Shown: positions 27,935-37,046 of the stretch, piece by piece
How positions within the stretch are numbered: position 1 is the stretch's first letter
Layout of the letters: each line of letters starts with the position of its first letter
Assembly (NCBI RefSeq): GCF_004330295.1
Contig: NZ_SJOJ01000025.1
Span: 1-64,000 of the forward strand
DNA: 64,000 nt
DNA from: Rahnella victoriana
Lineage (GTDB): Bacteria > Pseudomonadota > Gammaproteobacteria > Enterobacterales > Enterobacteriaceae
Direction: 5' to 3'
Program-made: the position numbers and the translations under genes
The notes under the pieces: generated by a model
Database searches by the model: none
What the model was told of the DNA's origin: nothing
Seen by the model: only the letters and a program-made list of their open reading frames with translations

Positions 27935-29341
27935 TCAATATTTACCCGTCAATAAAAGAGGATCGCTGTCTAATTCCAGCGTGTCGCGCATATCCCAGCC
28001 GCGCAGCTTGCCGGGGTTAAGTAACCCGCTGGGATCAAGACATTTTTTGACGGAAACAACGTCGGGCTTTATTTCTCCCTGCTTGCCGTCTTCTATCTGA
28101 AAGACATGCGGGTTATTTATCTTTACGTCATTATCACGGAAGGTCATCATTATTTCGTTCAGTCTTTCTTCGGTGGAATAACGTACTAATTGCAAACCGC
28201 TGGCAGTGATATTACCGTCATTGTCACGCAGGAATTCAATATGAGAAATAACCTCGTCGCCAAACATTTTAGCCATATCGATAATCTGCTGACGATAATG
28301 GGTATAATTAAACGCCGTTTGCAGATAGGTCAGCGTACTGTCAATTTTCAGCGCGTGCAGCGTGGTGTGGTTCCAGCAATATTCCATCAGTGAGGCATTG
28401 GCCTCGCGTGCTTCACCGGCAAACTGACGCACCGCGCTGTGCCCGCGATATTTTTCCAGCAGAGGGGCGCAAAACCCTTCGCTTTCCTGCGCAATCACGC
28501 TGATTACCGCGTGCTGACTGGCAAGATAATGTCCGTTCAGATGGCTGAAATATGATGGGATCGGCGCGGCGAACAGCGCAAGCTGCCGTTTCACCAGCCC
28601 CGGCGAGCGGGCAAAGGCGTTGGCGTAATCCAGCGCATCGGTGAAATCATCGAATACATCCAGCCGTTCAATCCACTGATGAACCGGTGCCAGCGCCAGT
28701 TCGACCTCAAGCACAATGCCGTTGCTGCCATAGGCGTGATGCAGTAACAGCGCCTGCGGAGCCGGAACGTGCAGAATGCGCGGTTCGGCTTCCATAGTCA
28801 TGACCTTGACGCTGAGCACGTTGCCCGGCGCGCCGAGCGGACCGTAGTTGATCGAGCCGATGCCGCCAAAGCCGCCGCCGTACAGGCCGCCGAGGCTGGC
28901 GAGCCGGTAAGTTGACGGCATACAGCGCAGTTCCCAGCCCGCCGGACGGGTCAGGGTTTCAATCTCGGCCAGGCGGATCCCCGCCTGTGCCCGCACCACG
29001 CCATCAGCCATTTCACACACCTGATTAAACCCGGTCATATCCACCAGAATTCCGCCTTCCAGCGGGACCAGCTGGCCGTAGTTGCCGGTCGCGCCGCCGC
29101 GTAAAATCAACGGTAACTGGTGTTTAACGCAGGCCTGCACCAGTAAACTCAGCTCTTCTTCACTGCGCGGTTTGACCACAGCGTCGGCCTGTTTATCTTC
29201 CAGTTGCCGCTTCAGCACCGGGCTGAACCAGTGAAAATCGCGTGAGAGGCGTTTCACTTTGGGTGCCTGTAACGTCCAGTCGAGATCAGGGAGTGCCTGC
29301 TGTATCAGGGCAAGCGCGTGTTGACGTTGTTCACTGTCCAT
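27935..29341 (-). CDS. FAD-binding oxidoreductase (FAD_binding_4, GlcD-like)
   Basis: 468 residues of the PCMH/VAO-type flavoprotein superfamily: LPLILRGGATGNYGQLVPLEGGILVDM (about 74-100) is the pyrophosphate-binding region, followed by LGGLYGGGFGGIGSINYG; a C-terminal FAD-oxidase domain ends in the LNPGKLRGW motif. It oxidises a hydroxyl or amine substrate with FAD. No covalent-flavin His/Cys is obvious. AGGAAAAAT precedes the start. It belongs to the importer operon, 26 bp after the permease. Confidence 0.87.
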   Translation of the reverse strand: MDSEQRQHALALIQQALPDLDWTLQAPKVKRLSRDFHWFSPVLKRQLEDKQADAVVKPRSEEELSLLVQACVKHQLPLILRGGATGNYGQLVPLEGGILVDMTGFNQVCEMADGVVRAQAGIRLAEIETLTRPAGWELRCMPSTYRLASLGGLYGGGFGGIGSINYGPLGAPGNVLSVKVMTMEAEPRILHVPAPQALLLHHAYGSNGIVLEVELALAPVHQWIERLDVFDDFTDALDYANAFARSPGLVKRQLALFAAPIPSYFSHLNGHYLASQHAVISVIAQESEGFCAPLLEKYRGHSAVRQFAGEAREANASLMEYCWNHTTLHALKIDSTLTYLQTAFNYTHYRQQIIDMAKMFGDEVISHIEFLRDNDGNITASGLQLVRYSTEERLNEIMMTFRDNDVKINNPHVFQIEDGKQGEIKPDVVSVKKCLDPSGLLNPGKLRGWDMRDTLELDSDPLLLTGKY

Positions 29342-29367
29342 ATTTTTCCTGCCTGAGTTGAATGAGG

Positions 29368-30183
29368 TTAATGAGATTGCACGGCTTCGCTTTCATGCCA
29401 GGCGCTCAGGGCGCGGCGCGAAATCCACGACATCACGCCAAACAGCGCGATACCGGTGAGTGAAATCAGCAGCAGCGCTGCAAACATCAGCGGGATGTCC
29501 AGCTGATATCCGGCCTGCAATATCTGATAGGCCAGACCGGTGTTATTGCCGCCGGTGCCCGCCACGAATTCAGCGACTACGGCACCGATCAGCGACAGGC
29601 CGCTGGAAATGCGCAGCGCGCCGAAAAAATACGGCAGGGCAGAAGGGATGCGTAAGCGGATCAGGATTTGCAGACGGCTGGCACGGTTAAGCTGGAAATA
29701 ACTCAGCAGACCCGGCGATACGCTGCGCAGGCCCTGCGTGGTATTGGAAATGATTGGGAACACCGCCATCAGCGTTGAACACACCACCAGCGACAGCGTG
29801 GTGTCCTTGACCCAGATAATGATCAGCGGCGCGATGGCCACAATCGGCGTCACCTGCAAAAACACGATGTACGGGAACAGCGCGGTTTCGACAAAGCGGT
29901 TTTGCACCAGCACGAACGCCACGGCAGCGCCGATAACAATCGAGAGTAAAAACGAAATCAGGGTGATTTTCAGCGTAAACAGCAGCGACATCATCAGCGA
30001 ACCGAAATTGGTCCACAGGCTTTGCAGCATCACACCCGGCGAAGGCACCAGAAACTGGGGGATTTTGAAATAACTGACCCAGCCCTGCCACAGTAAAATC
30101 ACCACCACGGCGACCACGGCCGGATACAGCACCTTGCGAAACGTGGGGTTATTGATCCACGGAACGGATTTTTGAGTTTGCAT
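29368..30183 (-). CDS. ABC transporter permease, SsuC/TauC/ThiX type
   Basis: 271 residues from the start at 30183, which has GGAG 9 bases upstream; longer in-frame starts lie inside the ATPase gene. Six hydrophobic segments and the EAA loop (LRIPSALPYFFGALRISSGLSLIGAVVAEF). Four bases separate it from the ATPase stop. Partner of the ATPase and the THI5-like binding proteins. Confidence 0.9.
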   Translation of the reverse strand: MQTQKSVPWINNPTFRKVLYPAVVAVVVILLWQGWVSYFKIPQFLVPSPGVMLQSLWTNFGSLMMSLLFTLKITLISFLLSIVIGAAVAFVLVQNRFVETALFPYIVFLQVTPIVAIAPLIIIWVKDTTLSLVVCSTLMAVFPIISNTTQGLRSVSPGLLSYFQLNRASRLQILIRLRIPSALPYFFGALRISSGLSLIGAVVAEFVAGTGGNNTGLAYQILQAGYQLDIPLMFAALLLISLTGIALFGVMSWISRRALSAWHESEAVQSH

Positions 30184-30187
30184 ACCG

Positions 30188-31015
30188 TTACTCCATACCT
30201 GATTGGCTGGCTTGCAGCAGGCTGTCCTGCAACTGCTTCGCATAACGTGAAAACGCCGGACTGACGCGGAAATCTTCGCTGCGCGGGAAAGGCTCAGTGA
30301 TGGCGATATCTTCCACCACGCGTCCCGGACGGGCAGCCATCATGATCACCCGCTGCGACAGAAACACCGCTTCGTGGATCGAGTGCGTGACAAATACCAC
30401 CGTCAGCCCCTGTTCCCGCCACAGGCGCAGCAGGTCGCTGTCGAGTTTATTGCGGGTGATTTCATCGAGTGCGCCAAAGGGTTCATCCATCAGCAACAGT
30501 TTCGGGCGCGTCACCAGCCCGCGGGCAATCGACACACGCATCTGCATGCCGCCTGACAACTCGCGCGGCAGGACGTGGGCAAACTTCCCCAGCCCGACCA
30601 GTTCAAGCGCCTCGGTGACACGGGTGTTGGCTTCGGCACGCGGCACGCCCGCCAGATCCAGCGGCAAACGCACGTTATTCTGCACATTGCTCCACGGCAT
30701 CAGCGTGGCTTCCTGAAACACGAACGACAGCGGCATCTGTGTTTTTTCCCGGCTGTCGCGCCGCCACAGCACCAGCTTGCCGTCGCTGGGTTCTGTCAGC
30801 CCGGCGACCATTTTCAGCAGTGTACTTTTGCCACATCCTGACGGGCCGAGCAGGGTGACGAATTCCCCCTGGTTGATGGTCAGATTGACCGGCAAAAGGG
30901 CGCGGGTGCCGTTGCTGTAAATTTTCTCCGCCGACAGCACTTCAATAGCCGGAACCGGCGGAGGATTGGCTGAGCGGATATCGCTCATCACGGTCAGTTT
31001 CGGGGCTGAATTCAT
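30188..31015 (-). CDS. ABC transporter ATPase, SsuB/TauB type
   Basis: 275 residues: Walker A GPSGCGKST, Q-loop FVFQEATLMPW, signature LSGGMQMRVSIARGL, Walker B LLLMDEPFGALD and switch His in FVTHSIHEA. The start overlaps the stop of the binding-protein gene in an ATGA, so translation is coupled. An internal ATG (residue 10) is an alternative start. Confidence 0.9.
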   Translation of the reverse strand: MNSAPKLTVMSDIRSANPPPVPAIEVLSAEKIYSNGTRALLPVNLTINQGEFVTLLGPSGCGKSTLLKMVAGLTEPSDGKLVLWRRDSREKTQMPLSFVFQEATLMPWSNVQNNVRLPLDLAGVPRAEANTRVTEALELVGLGKFAHVLPRELSGGMQMRVSIARGLVTRPKLLLMDEPFGALDEITRNKLDSDLLRLWREQGLTVVFVTHSIHEAVFLSQRVIMMAARPGRVVEDIAITEPFPRSEDFRVSPAFSRYAKQLQDSLLQASQSGME

Positions 31016-31995
31016 GGCATTACCTTCGCGTCTTTGATCATGTCGAGGGTATAAGTCTGCTCAAACGGCACTTTGTCCGCGTCGATCAGCTTGTTTTTCA
31101 CCAGCATGTCCCAGGTCTTTTTCAGACGCGGTTCAGTGATGATGCCGATACCACCGGTCTGTGCGTCGCCGCCGGTGACCAGCTCATACTTCTTCATCTG
31201 CGCGATGCCGAAAGCAATCTGATCGGCACCCATACGCGGGTTGTCTTTGGTGATAAGCGCGTTGCCCGCCGTCGGATCCTGCAGGTATTCCTTCCAGCCC
31301 TGCATCGAGGCTTTCACGAACGCAGCCACCGCCGCCGGGCGTTTTTTAACGGTGTCGGCCATACAAATAATCGAGTTGCCGTACGGCGGGTAACCCCAGT
31401 CGCTGAGCATGTAGACGTAGAACGGTTTGCCGCCTTTTTCGACAGAGAAAGGCTCGGAGGTGACATAACCCTGTTGCACCAGATTATTGTCCGCCAGGAA
31501 GGGTTGTACGCTGAAGGTGTACGGGCGGATTTTGGCGCTCGCCAGACCCAGTTCACTCTTCGCCCACGGCCAGAAAGAGGTGTACGCCTCGGTGGCCAGC
31601 AGGAAGGTTTTGTCTTTCAGCTCCTGACCTTTCTCCACTTTGTCATGGCTGATAAACACCGTCGGCGAATGCTGGAACACCGTCGCGACGGTCACCGCAT
31701 GTACGCCCGCCTGCCAGGTTTCCAGCGCCTGGCCGTTATCGCCAAGCGTGCAGTCAGCCTGTCCGGCCGCCATCAGTTGCATCACGTTGACCTGCGGGCC
31801 GCCCATTTTGATGCTGACATCCAGACCGGCGGTTTTGTACAACCCTTTGGCCTGCGCCTCGTAAAAACCGCCATGCTCCGCCTGCGCGTACCAGTTGGTC
31901 AGGAAGGTAAATTTCTCTTCCGCCATGCTGGTGGTGGAAAATCCGGCCAGCAGCACGGCCAGCAGGCTGTAAGTGAAGGGACGCTGTGTTTTCAT
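31012..31995 (-). CDS. ABC transporter substrate-binding protein, NMT1/THI5-like (copy 1)
   Basis: 327 residues from the start at 31995 (AGGAATT upstream); the frame is open further but reads antisense-like sequence. Sec signal peptide to about SMA-EE (27). NWYAQAEHGGFYEAQAKGLYKTAGLDV is the classic THI5-like opening; these proteins bind pyrimidine precursors, riboflavin-like or other N-heterocyclic and aromatic ligands. A clear paralogue sits at 37047-38036 on the other strand. Confidence 0.9.
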   Translation of the reverse strand: MKTQRPFTYSLLAVLLAGFSTTSMAEEKFTFLTNWYAQAEHGGFYEAQAKGLYKTAGLDVSIKMGGPQVNVMQLMAAGQADCTLGDNGQALETWQAGVHAVTVATVFQHSPTVFISHDKVEKGQELKDKTFLLATEAYTSFWPWAKSELGLASAKIRPYTFSVQPFLADNNLVQQGYVTSEPFSVEKGGKPFYVYMLSDWGYPPYGNSIICMADTVKKRPAAVAAFVKASMQGWKEYLQDPTAGNALITKDNPRMGADQIAFGIAQMKKYELVTGGDAQTGGIGIITEPRLKKTWDMLVKNKLIDADKVPFEQTYTLDMIKDAKVMP

Positions 31996-32008
31996 GGTGA
32001 GAATTCCT

Positions 32009-32890
32009 TTATTCAGAGGCCAGAGAAGACGAAGGAGGGGTGAAGCTGGTCTGCACGAAGCCGTTCCAGTGGTGTTTTCCCCAGGTCGGTTCGCTGCGGA
32101 CTTTCCATTCCATATGATGGATTTCGGTGATGGCCTGCGCCCAGCTCGCCGCCAGCGAATCGAGGATCGCGTGGCCCTGTTCAGCGGTAGCGCCGGTCGG
32201 GTCGCCGATGACGCCACTCGGGCCAAAATCATAGGACGCCCAGGCGGCGGCAGGACGACCCGATGACAGCGTCGGGCACGGGAATTCCGGCGGATAATTG
32301 GCGACCGCATGTTCGATGTGCACGCATTCGGGTGCCAGCGCCAGCATCACTGCGGTTTCGCTGTGACCGGCGTGCATCGCCATTTTTTGCTCCTGTGCGC
32401 TCAGGAACTGGTTTTCGACATTTGGCACACGGAATACGTCGTGCGGGATCATGATCATGTCGCCGTGACGCAGGCGCATTTCACGCGAGGCCATTTGCAG
32501 CACCTGCGGCTGTCCGCCGTGACCGTTGATCATCAGCAGCTTGCGAAATCCGGCACGGTACAGGGATTCGGCAATTTCTAAAACGGTCTGCAACAGCGTG
32601 TCACCGGTTAAAGTCAGCGTGCCGGGGAAATTCAGATGTTCGTCCGATTTGCCGTAAGTGATCGGAGGAATGGCGTAAGCCGGAATGTCTTTTGGCAAAC
32701 GCGCCAGCGCATGACCCGCCACGCCGGAAGAGATCACGCTGTCCACCGAGCACGGCAGATGCGGCCCGTGTTGCTCAATCGCGCCGGTCGGCAGGACGAT
32801 CACGGTATTGGCTTTATCGGGCAGGGCAGCAATGGCTGTCCAGCTCAGGAAAGGGAGAAATCGGTCTGCGGGAAGATAGCCGTTAATCAT
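32009..32890 (-). CDS. Creatininase-family amidohydrolase
   Basis: 293 residues. The dinuclear-metal motifs are all visible: LPTGAIEQHGPHLP (Glu/His), DSV, the central INGHGGQ and the late HAGHSETAVML. The family hydrolyses cyclic amides or formamides (creatinine, Fapy riboflavin intermediates, related lactams). Surrounding genes suggest ring opening of an N-heterocycle. 13 bp upstream of the binding-protein start. Confidence 0.9.
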   Translation of the reverse strand: MINGYLPADRFLPFLSWTAIAALPDKANTVIVLPTGAIEQHGPHLPCSVDSVISSGVAGHALARLPKDIPAYAIPPITYGKSDEHLNFPGTLTLTGDTLLQTVLEIAESLYRAGFRKLLMINGHGGQPQVLQMASREMRLRHGDMIMIPHDVFRVPNVENQFLSAQEQKMAMHAGHSETAVMLALAPECVHIEHAVANYPPEFPCPTLSSGRPAAAWASYDFGPSGVIGDPTGATAEQGHAILDSLAASWAQAITEIHHMEWKVRSEPTWGKHHWNGFVQTSFTPPSSSLASE

Positions 32891-32911
32891 GCTGTGCCTC
32901 GTGGTCGGACA

Positions 32912-33382
32912 TTATTGGGTTAAGCGGGATTGCGGTAACCAGGCCGTGGCTTCCACTTCAATCAGTACGTCGGCGCTGGGCAGCATCTCGCTGACCTGCA
33001 CCACCGTGGAGACCGGCGGTTGCCCGGCGTAAAAGAGTTTTCTGACCCGGCTGTAATACGGGAAGTGATCAAGGTTGCGAAAATACTGCACCAGCTTGAT
33101 CACATCGCTCATTTGCCCGCCCGCGTCTTCAATGGTGTGGCGGATGCTTTCGAGTACATACCAGCTCTGGGCGAGGATCGGCCCCTGTTTGGCGTCGGTG
33201 GAAAACTCACCGGTTTCGCCCAGCAGCAGACGCGCTTCGGCGGGAATGTCCTGAAAACCGCGCACGATGGTTGCCGTTTGCGGGTTGACGGGGATGATGC
33301 CGGAGAGAAACACGAAATCACCGGCGCGACGCCACGCGGCATATTTGGCGAGCGGTTTTCCCGCTCCCGCTTCAAGACTCAT
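32912..33382 (-). CDS. RidA (YjgF/YER057c/UK114) family protein
   Basis: 156 residues, somewhat longer than housekeeping RidA (about 130). The fold is recognised from AAWRRAGDFVFLSGIIPVN, the middle GGQMSDVIKLVQYF and the terminal RPPVSTVVQVSEMLPSADVLIEVEATAW-like segment. Members hydrolyse enamines/imines or act in ring-cleavage pathways, as RutC does for pyrimidines. It overlaps the upstream amidohydrolase gene by 11 bp. Confidence 0.9.
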   Translation of the reverse strand: MSLEAGAGKPLAKYAAWRRAGDFVFLSGIIPVNPQTATIVRGFQDIPAEARLLLGETGEFSTDAKQGPILAQSWYVLESIRHTIEDAGGQMSDVIKLVQYFRNLDHFPYYSRVRKLFYAGQPPVSTVVQVSEMLPSADVLIEVEATAWLPQSRLTQ

Positions 33383-34652
33383 GGGATAACTCCTGATTCC
33401 AGGTACGTTGATGCGTCAGCCTGCCGTGGTGAATAACCAGGCGGGCCGCGCTGTGTAAAGGCCAGGTCAGACTGTCGCTGCCGGGAAAGATCACCAGACT
33501 GGCGTCGCTGCCGGGGGCGAGCGGCAGTCCGCCCTGATCATCACCGGTCAGGGCGGCGACATCGCAGATAAGCCGCGACTGCCGGTCAAAGACGTTATCA
33601 AGCTGAAGCGCGAACAGGGCGCAGGTCAGCGTATCCAGCGGGTCATAACTGCCTGCCGGACAAAAGGCGTCCTGCACGTTATCGCAGCCGAGCAGCAGCG
33701 GAACACCTGCCGTCTGCGCTTCTTTCAGCAGGGTGATGCCCCGCTGGCGCGGCGTACGGCCGGTCACGGCATCCTGCAACAGCAGATTGGTCATCGGCAG
33801 GGCAATCAGCGTAACGCGCTGCGCCGCCAGCACACTCAGCACGTCCCGGGCCTGTTGTTCACTGCCGGAGGCCAGCGCACAGCCATGGCTGCAACAGATG
33901 TGACCGCTGAATGTATTCTCTGTCAGGTAATCCGCCAGCCAGCTCAGACCGTGTGCCACCGGGGAAAGCTCCTCGTCGATATGCAGATCCAGATTCAGCT
34001 GCCAGCGTGAGGCGCTGCGCATCAGATGGGTCATCGCCGTCGGATCCCAGTTTGAGGAGTGGATAAATCCACCCAGCAGGCAGTGTTTCCCGCTTTCTGC
34101 GACCGCACGGGCAATGCGGTCTGCCGCGTGTTCATCAGCAAAGATACTCAGGGGTGCCAGTGCGACGCGCTCCAGCGTGACGCCCGGCTGGTCAATATCG
34201 GCCAGCTCCCGCCAGGCCAGCGGCGGAACCATATCGAACCAGTCAATGTGGGTGCGCAAATGGGTCACGCCGTTAGCCGACGCCCACGCCATGCCTTTTG
34301 CGGCGCGCTGGCGAAGATCATCGGCGGTCCAGTGCTGACGGTCCTGATGCAGCGTTTCAATGGCGGCCAGCAGACCGGGTTTCGGCGGACGGCTGCGGTG
34401 GAGGGTGAAGGTTTTATCAAGATGCGCGTGGGGTTCCGTCAGCCCCGGCAATGCCAGCGCGCCGTGCGCGTTCCACAAATCATTTTGATCTGGCTGAGCA
34501 GGCGTCACGGATGCAATTTTGCCTGCGTCAAAACGCAGATCTGCCGTAACCGGTTCGCCTGCCTGCAAAGGCCATCCGGCGGGAAGCAGCCACGCGGGCA
34601 GACGAGCGTTGGCAATGCCGTTCAGCGGTGTGGTGGGATCCGGTAGGTTCAT
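33372..34652 (-). CDS. Cytosine deaminase-like amidohydrolase (CodA/AtzC type)
   Basis: 426 residues from the start at 34652 (CGGAGCG upstream); the longer frame overlaps the reductase gene with unlikely sequence. Mononuclear-metal TIM barrel: PHAHLDKTF (His75, His77, Lys80), THIDWFD, LHIDEE, CSHGCALAS and the catalytic Asp in GCDNVQDAF. HxHLDK is the mark of cytosine deaminase, creatinine deaminase and N-isopropylammelide hydrolase. It should deaminate or dealkylate an N-heterocycle. Confidence 0.88.
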   Translation of the reverse strand: MNLPDPTTPLNGIANARLPAWLLPAGWPLQAGEPVTADLRFDAGKIASVTPAQPDQNDLWNAHGALALPGLTEPHAHLDKTFTLHRSRPPKPGLLAAIETLHQDRQHWTADDLRQRAAKGMAWASANGVTHLRTHIDWFDMVPPLAWRELADIDQPGVTLERVALAPLSIFADEHAADRIARAVAESGKHCLLGGFIHSSNWDPTAMTHLMRSASRWQLNLDLHIDEELSPVAHGLSWLADYLTENTFSGHICCSHGCALASGSEQQARDVLSVLAAQRVTLIALPMTNLLLQDAVTGRTPRQRGITLLKEAQTAGVPLLLGCDNVQDAFCPAGSYDPLDTLTCALFALQLDNVFDRQSRLICDVAALTGDDQGGLPLAPGSDASLVIFPGSDSLTWPLHSAARLVIHHGRLTHQRTWNQELSHES

Positions 34653-34672
34653 TGTGTCGCTCCGCGTTAACA

Positions 34673-35647
34673 TCACAGGTCGAGGACCAGAACAGGACTT
34701 TTGGATCGCGAACAGCACAGCGTTATCTGCGTATTCTCCGCTTTCTCTGCATCCGTTAGCACGCAGTCCCGGTGGTCGGGAATACCGTCTATCACATCGG
34801 TAATACAGGAGCCGCAAATACCCTGTTCGCACGACAGCATAATATCGACCCGGGCGCTTAATAAGACTTCGGCGATGGTCTGGTCGCGGCCCACTAAATA
34901 ACGTTGGCCGGTAGAACTGAGCTGAATATGAAATTCATTTCCGGCGGTGTCATTATTCATTCCCGTATTGCTGAACCGCTCGAAAGATAATTGATTTTCC
35001 TGCCAGTGATGGGTCCGCATAATTTCCTGCAGGCGTTGAATAAATCCGTCCGGGCCGCAGGCCATTACCCGCGTATTCTCATCCGGCTGACATAAGCTCA
35101 GCGGTGTGTGATGGCGCAGGGAATCGTTTGCGCCGCTGTCATGTATAAAGACATTTTTCGCTAAGGCAGGCGCCGTTAAGCGCGGCAGAAACGCGATCTG
35201 CTCACTGTCTGAAACAGAGTAATGCAGTTCAAATTCAATACCCTGATGTGCAATCTGTTCCGCCATTGCCAGCAGCGGCGTGATGCCAATGCCACCGGCA
35301 AAGAACAGATATTTACCGGCGTCGGGCAACGGGAAATGATTGCGCGGAGGCGAAATGGTCAGGTTATCGCCGGGGCGGAAATGATGGTGAATATAGTGTG
35401 AGCCACCGGTCGAATTATCCGCCAGTTTTACGCAGATTTCATAATATTCGCCGTTGCTGTTTTCACTGCAAAGTGAATATTGCCGCGGGCCGGTTTCCGG
35501 AATGAAAACGTCAATGTGCGCGCCGGGTAAATAAGGCGGTAATAACCCGTTCTGCTGCGGAACAAGCTGCAATGAAATATTCCCTGTTCCGTTTATTTCC
35601 ATTGATTTTATCGTGACAGGAATGGATCCGGCATCTTTCATCGTCAT
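34673..35647 (-). CDS. PDR/VanB-type ferredoxin-reductase (FMN/NAD/2Fe-2S)
   Basis: 324 residues. FMN-binding domain with RQYSLC (55-60), NAD domain with FFAGGIGITPLLAMAE (115-130) and CGPDGF (197-202), then a C-terminal plant-type 2Fe-2S domain with Cys273, Cys278, Cys281 and Cys311. Such reductases (VanB, phthalate dioxygenase reductase, HpxE) feed electrons to a Rieske oxygenase. No Rieske oxygenase gene is in the window, so the partner is elsewhere or different. First gene of the minus-strand run, divergent from the LysR gene. Confidence 0.9.
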   Translation of the reverse strand: MTMKDAGSIPVTIKSMEINGTGNISLQLVPQQNGLLPPYLPGAHIDVFIPETGPRQYSLCSENSNGEYYEICVKLADNSTGGSHYIHHHFRPGDNLTISPPRNHFPLPDAGKYLFFAGGIGITPLLAMAEQIAHQGIEFELHYSVSDSEQIAFLPRLTAPALAKNVFIHDSGANDSLRHHTPLSLCQPDENTRVMACGPDGFIQRLQEIMRTHHWQENQLSFERFSNTGMNNDTAGNEFHIQLSSTGQRYLVGRDQTIAEVLLSARVDIMLSCEQGICGSCITDVIDGIPDHRDCVLTDAEKAENTQITLCCSRSKSPVLVLDL

Positions 35648-35860
35648 TTACCGTATTTGCTGAATGAGGCTTTCATAAAAAGGGGGATCCCCCGGTTTGC
35701 CGCATAACACGCTGTCTTAACGCGTATTACTGCGCAGAGTCAGCCTGATGAGCGGTGAAACGATTGTTCCCGTTGCAATGAAAGCTACGTTATTGTTATA
35801 AAACTGTTGCGTCCAGCGCTTTGATTCGCACGTCCCGTTGCATAAAAGAGAGCACTCACT

Positions 35861-36784
35861 ATGTTCGCATTCTCCCGGTTTCTGCTGTACTTCACTGAGG
35901 TTGCCCGCCAGGGATCGTTTCGTAAGGCGTCCGAAACCCTGCACGTTGCCGCATCGTCGATTGACCGGCAGATACTGCGGGTTGAAAAAGAACTCGCCAT
36001 GCCGCTGTTTGAACGGCACCCCACCGGATTGCGGCTGACGGCGGCCGGTGAGCTGTTGCTGCATGCCGCCAGTAACTGGAAAAAGGATTTTTCGCGTGTT
36101 CTGGAACAGCTCGATGATCTGCGCGGGCTGCGGCGCGGGCATGTGCGCATTGCCACCATCGACGCCATCAACCGGCAGTTTTTCTCGTCGATGCTCAAAA
36201 AGGTGCATCTCGATTACCCGAATATCTCGTTTACCCTGACGACCATGAACAACGTGGATATCCAGCAGGCGCTGATGTCGGGCGACGCCGACTTCGGGCT
36301 GATGTTAAATCCGCAAAGTTCCCGCGAGTTGCAGGTGCGCGCCTTTGCTGAAATCGAACTGGGGATTGTGGTGCCGAAAGGGCATCCGCTCGGGGACAGA
36401 AGCGGCGTGCGTTTTAATCAGTGCATGGAGTATCCGTTTATCCTGCCCGCTGCGCCCCTGATGCTGGCCGAGCCGGTGCAGGCGCTGATGAATATCAACG
36501 GTGACATGGTTCGCGAAGTCGCGGTATCCAATAACATCCACATGATCCGCTCGCTGATTAAAGAGCAAATGGGCATCGGCATTCTGTGCTGGCTCGACAT
36601 CATGGATGAGGTGGAAAGCGACGAGTTGCAGTTTATTCCGCTGACCGATCCGCAACTGAAAACCTTCACACTCTCCCTGTGCGTTGCCCCTTCACGCCAG
36701 CTTTCACTGGCAGCTTCGATGATGCTCAAACAGCTGGAGATGTTATTCAGCCAGATCCAAACGCCGGGCCACCAGCGCCACTGA
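35861..36784 (+). CDS. LysR-family transcriptional regulator
   Basis: 307 residues: N-terminal HTH (YFTEVARQGSFRKASETLHVAASSIDRQILRVEKELAMPLFERHPTGLRLTAAG, about 9-62) and LysR effector domain. It lies between the two arms of the catabolic island, 213 bp from the divergent reductase gene and upstream of the second binding protein, so it is the obvious regulator of both arms. Confidence 0.92.
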   Translation: MFAFSRFLLYFTEVARQGSFRKASETLHVAASSIDRQILRVEKELAMPLFERHPTGLRLTAAGELLLHAASNWKKDFSRVLEQLDDLRGLRRGHVRIATIDAINRQFFSSMLKKVHLDYPNISFTLTTMNNVDIQQALMSGDADFGLMLNPQSSRELQVRAFAEIELGIVVPKGHPLGDRSGVRFNQCMEYPFILPAAPLMLAEPVQALMNINGDMVREVAVSNNIHMIRSLIKEQMGIGILCWLDIMDEVESDELQFIPLTDPQLKTFTLSLCVAPSRQLSLAASMMLKQLEMLFSQIQTPGHQRH

Positions 36785-36848
36785 TTTGCACCGATCTGGT
36801 GCGCAGCGCTCTGTGGTGAATCAAAGGTTGCAGAGCGCGAAGACAAGA

Positions 36849-36872
36849 TCCCCCCGCAAAGCGCAGGGGGAG
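36849..36872. repeat. REP-like C-run/G-run hairpin
   Basis: CCCCCCGC ... GCAGGGGG arms resemble the hairpins at 79-100 and 6334-6353 but with a different centre. Located between the LysR gene and the second binding-protein gene. Confidence 0.4.
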
Positions 36873-37046
36873 CGGCTCTGCGAAGTTGGCATCCTTTTTG
36901 TATAGATAAACGTGAGTAGAAGCGGTCAGTGCAGGCAACTGCGCGGGACATTGCTCAGCAACCATTTCGCGGTTCATTTTGAGCCGGTCAGGGGGGCTGA
37001 GCCGCATTTGCTCGTCTTCCCTCCGGCGATGATTAGGAGAGGAGCA

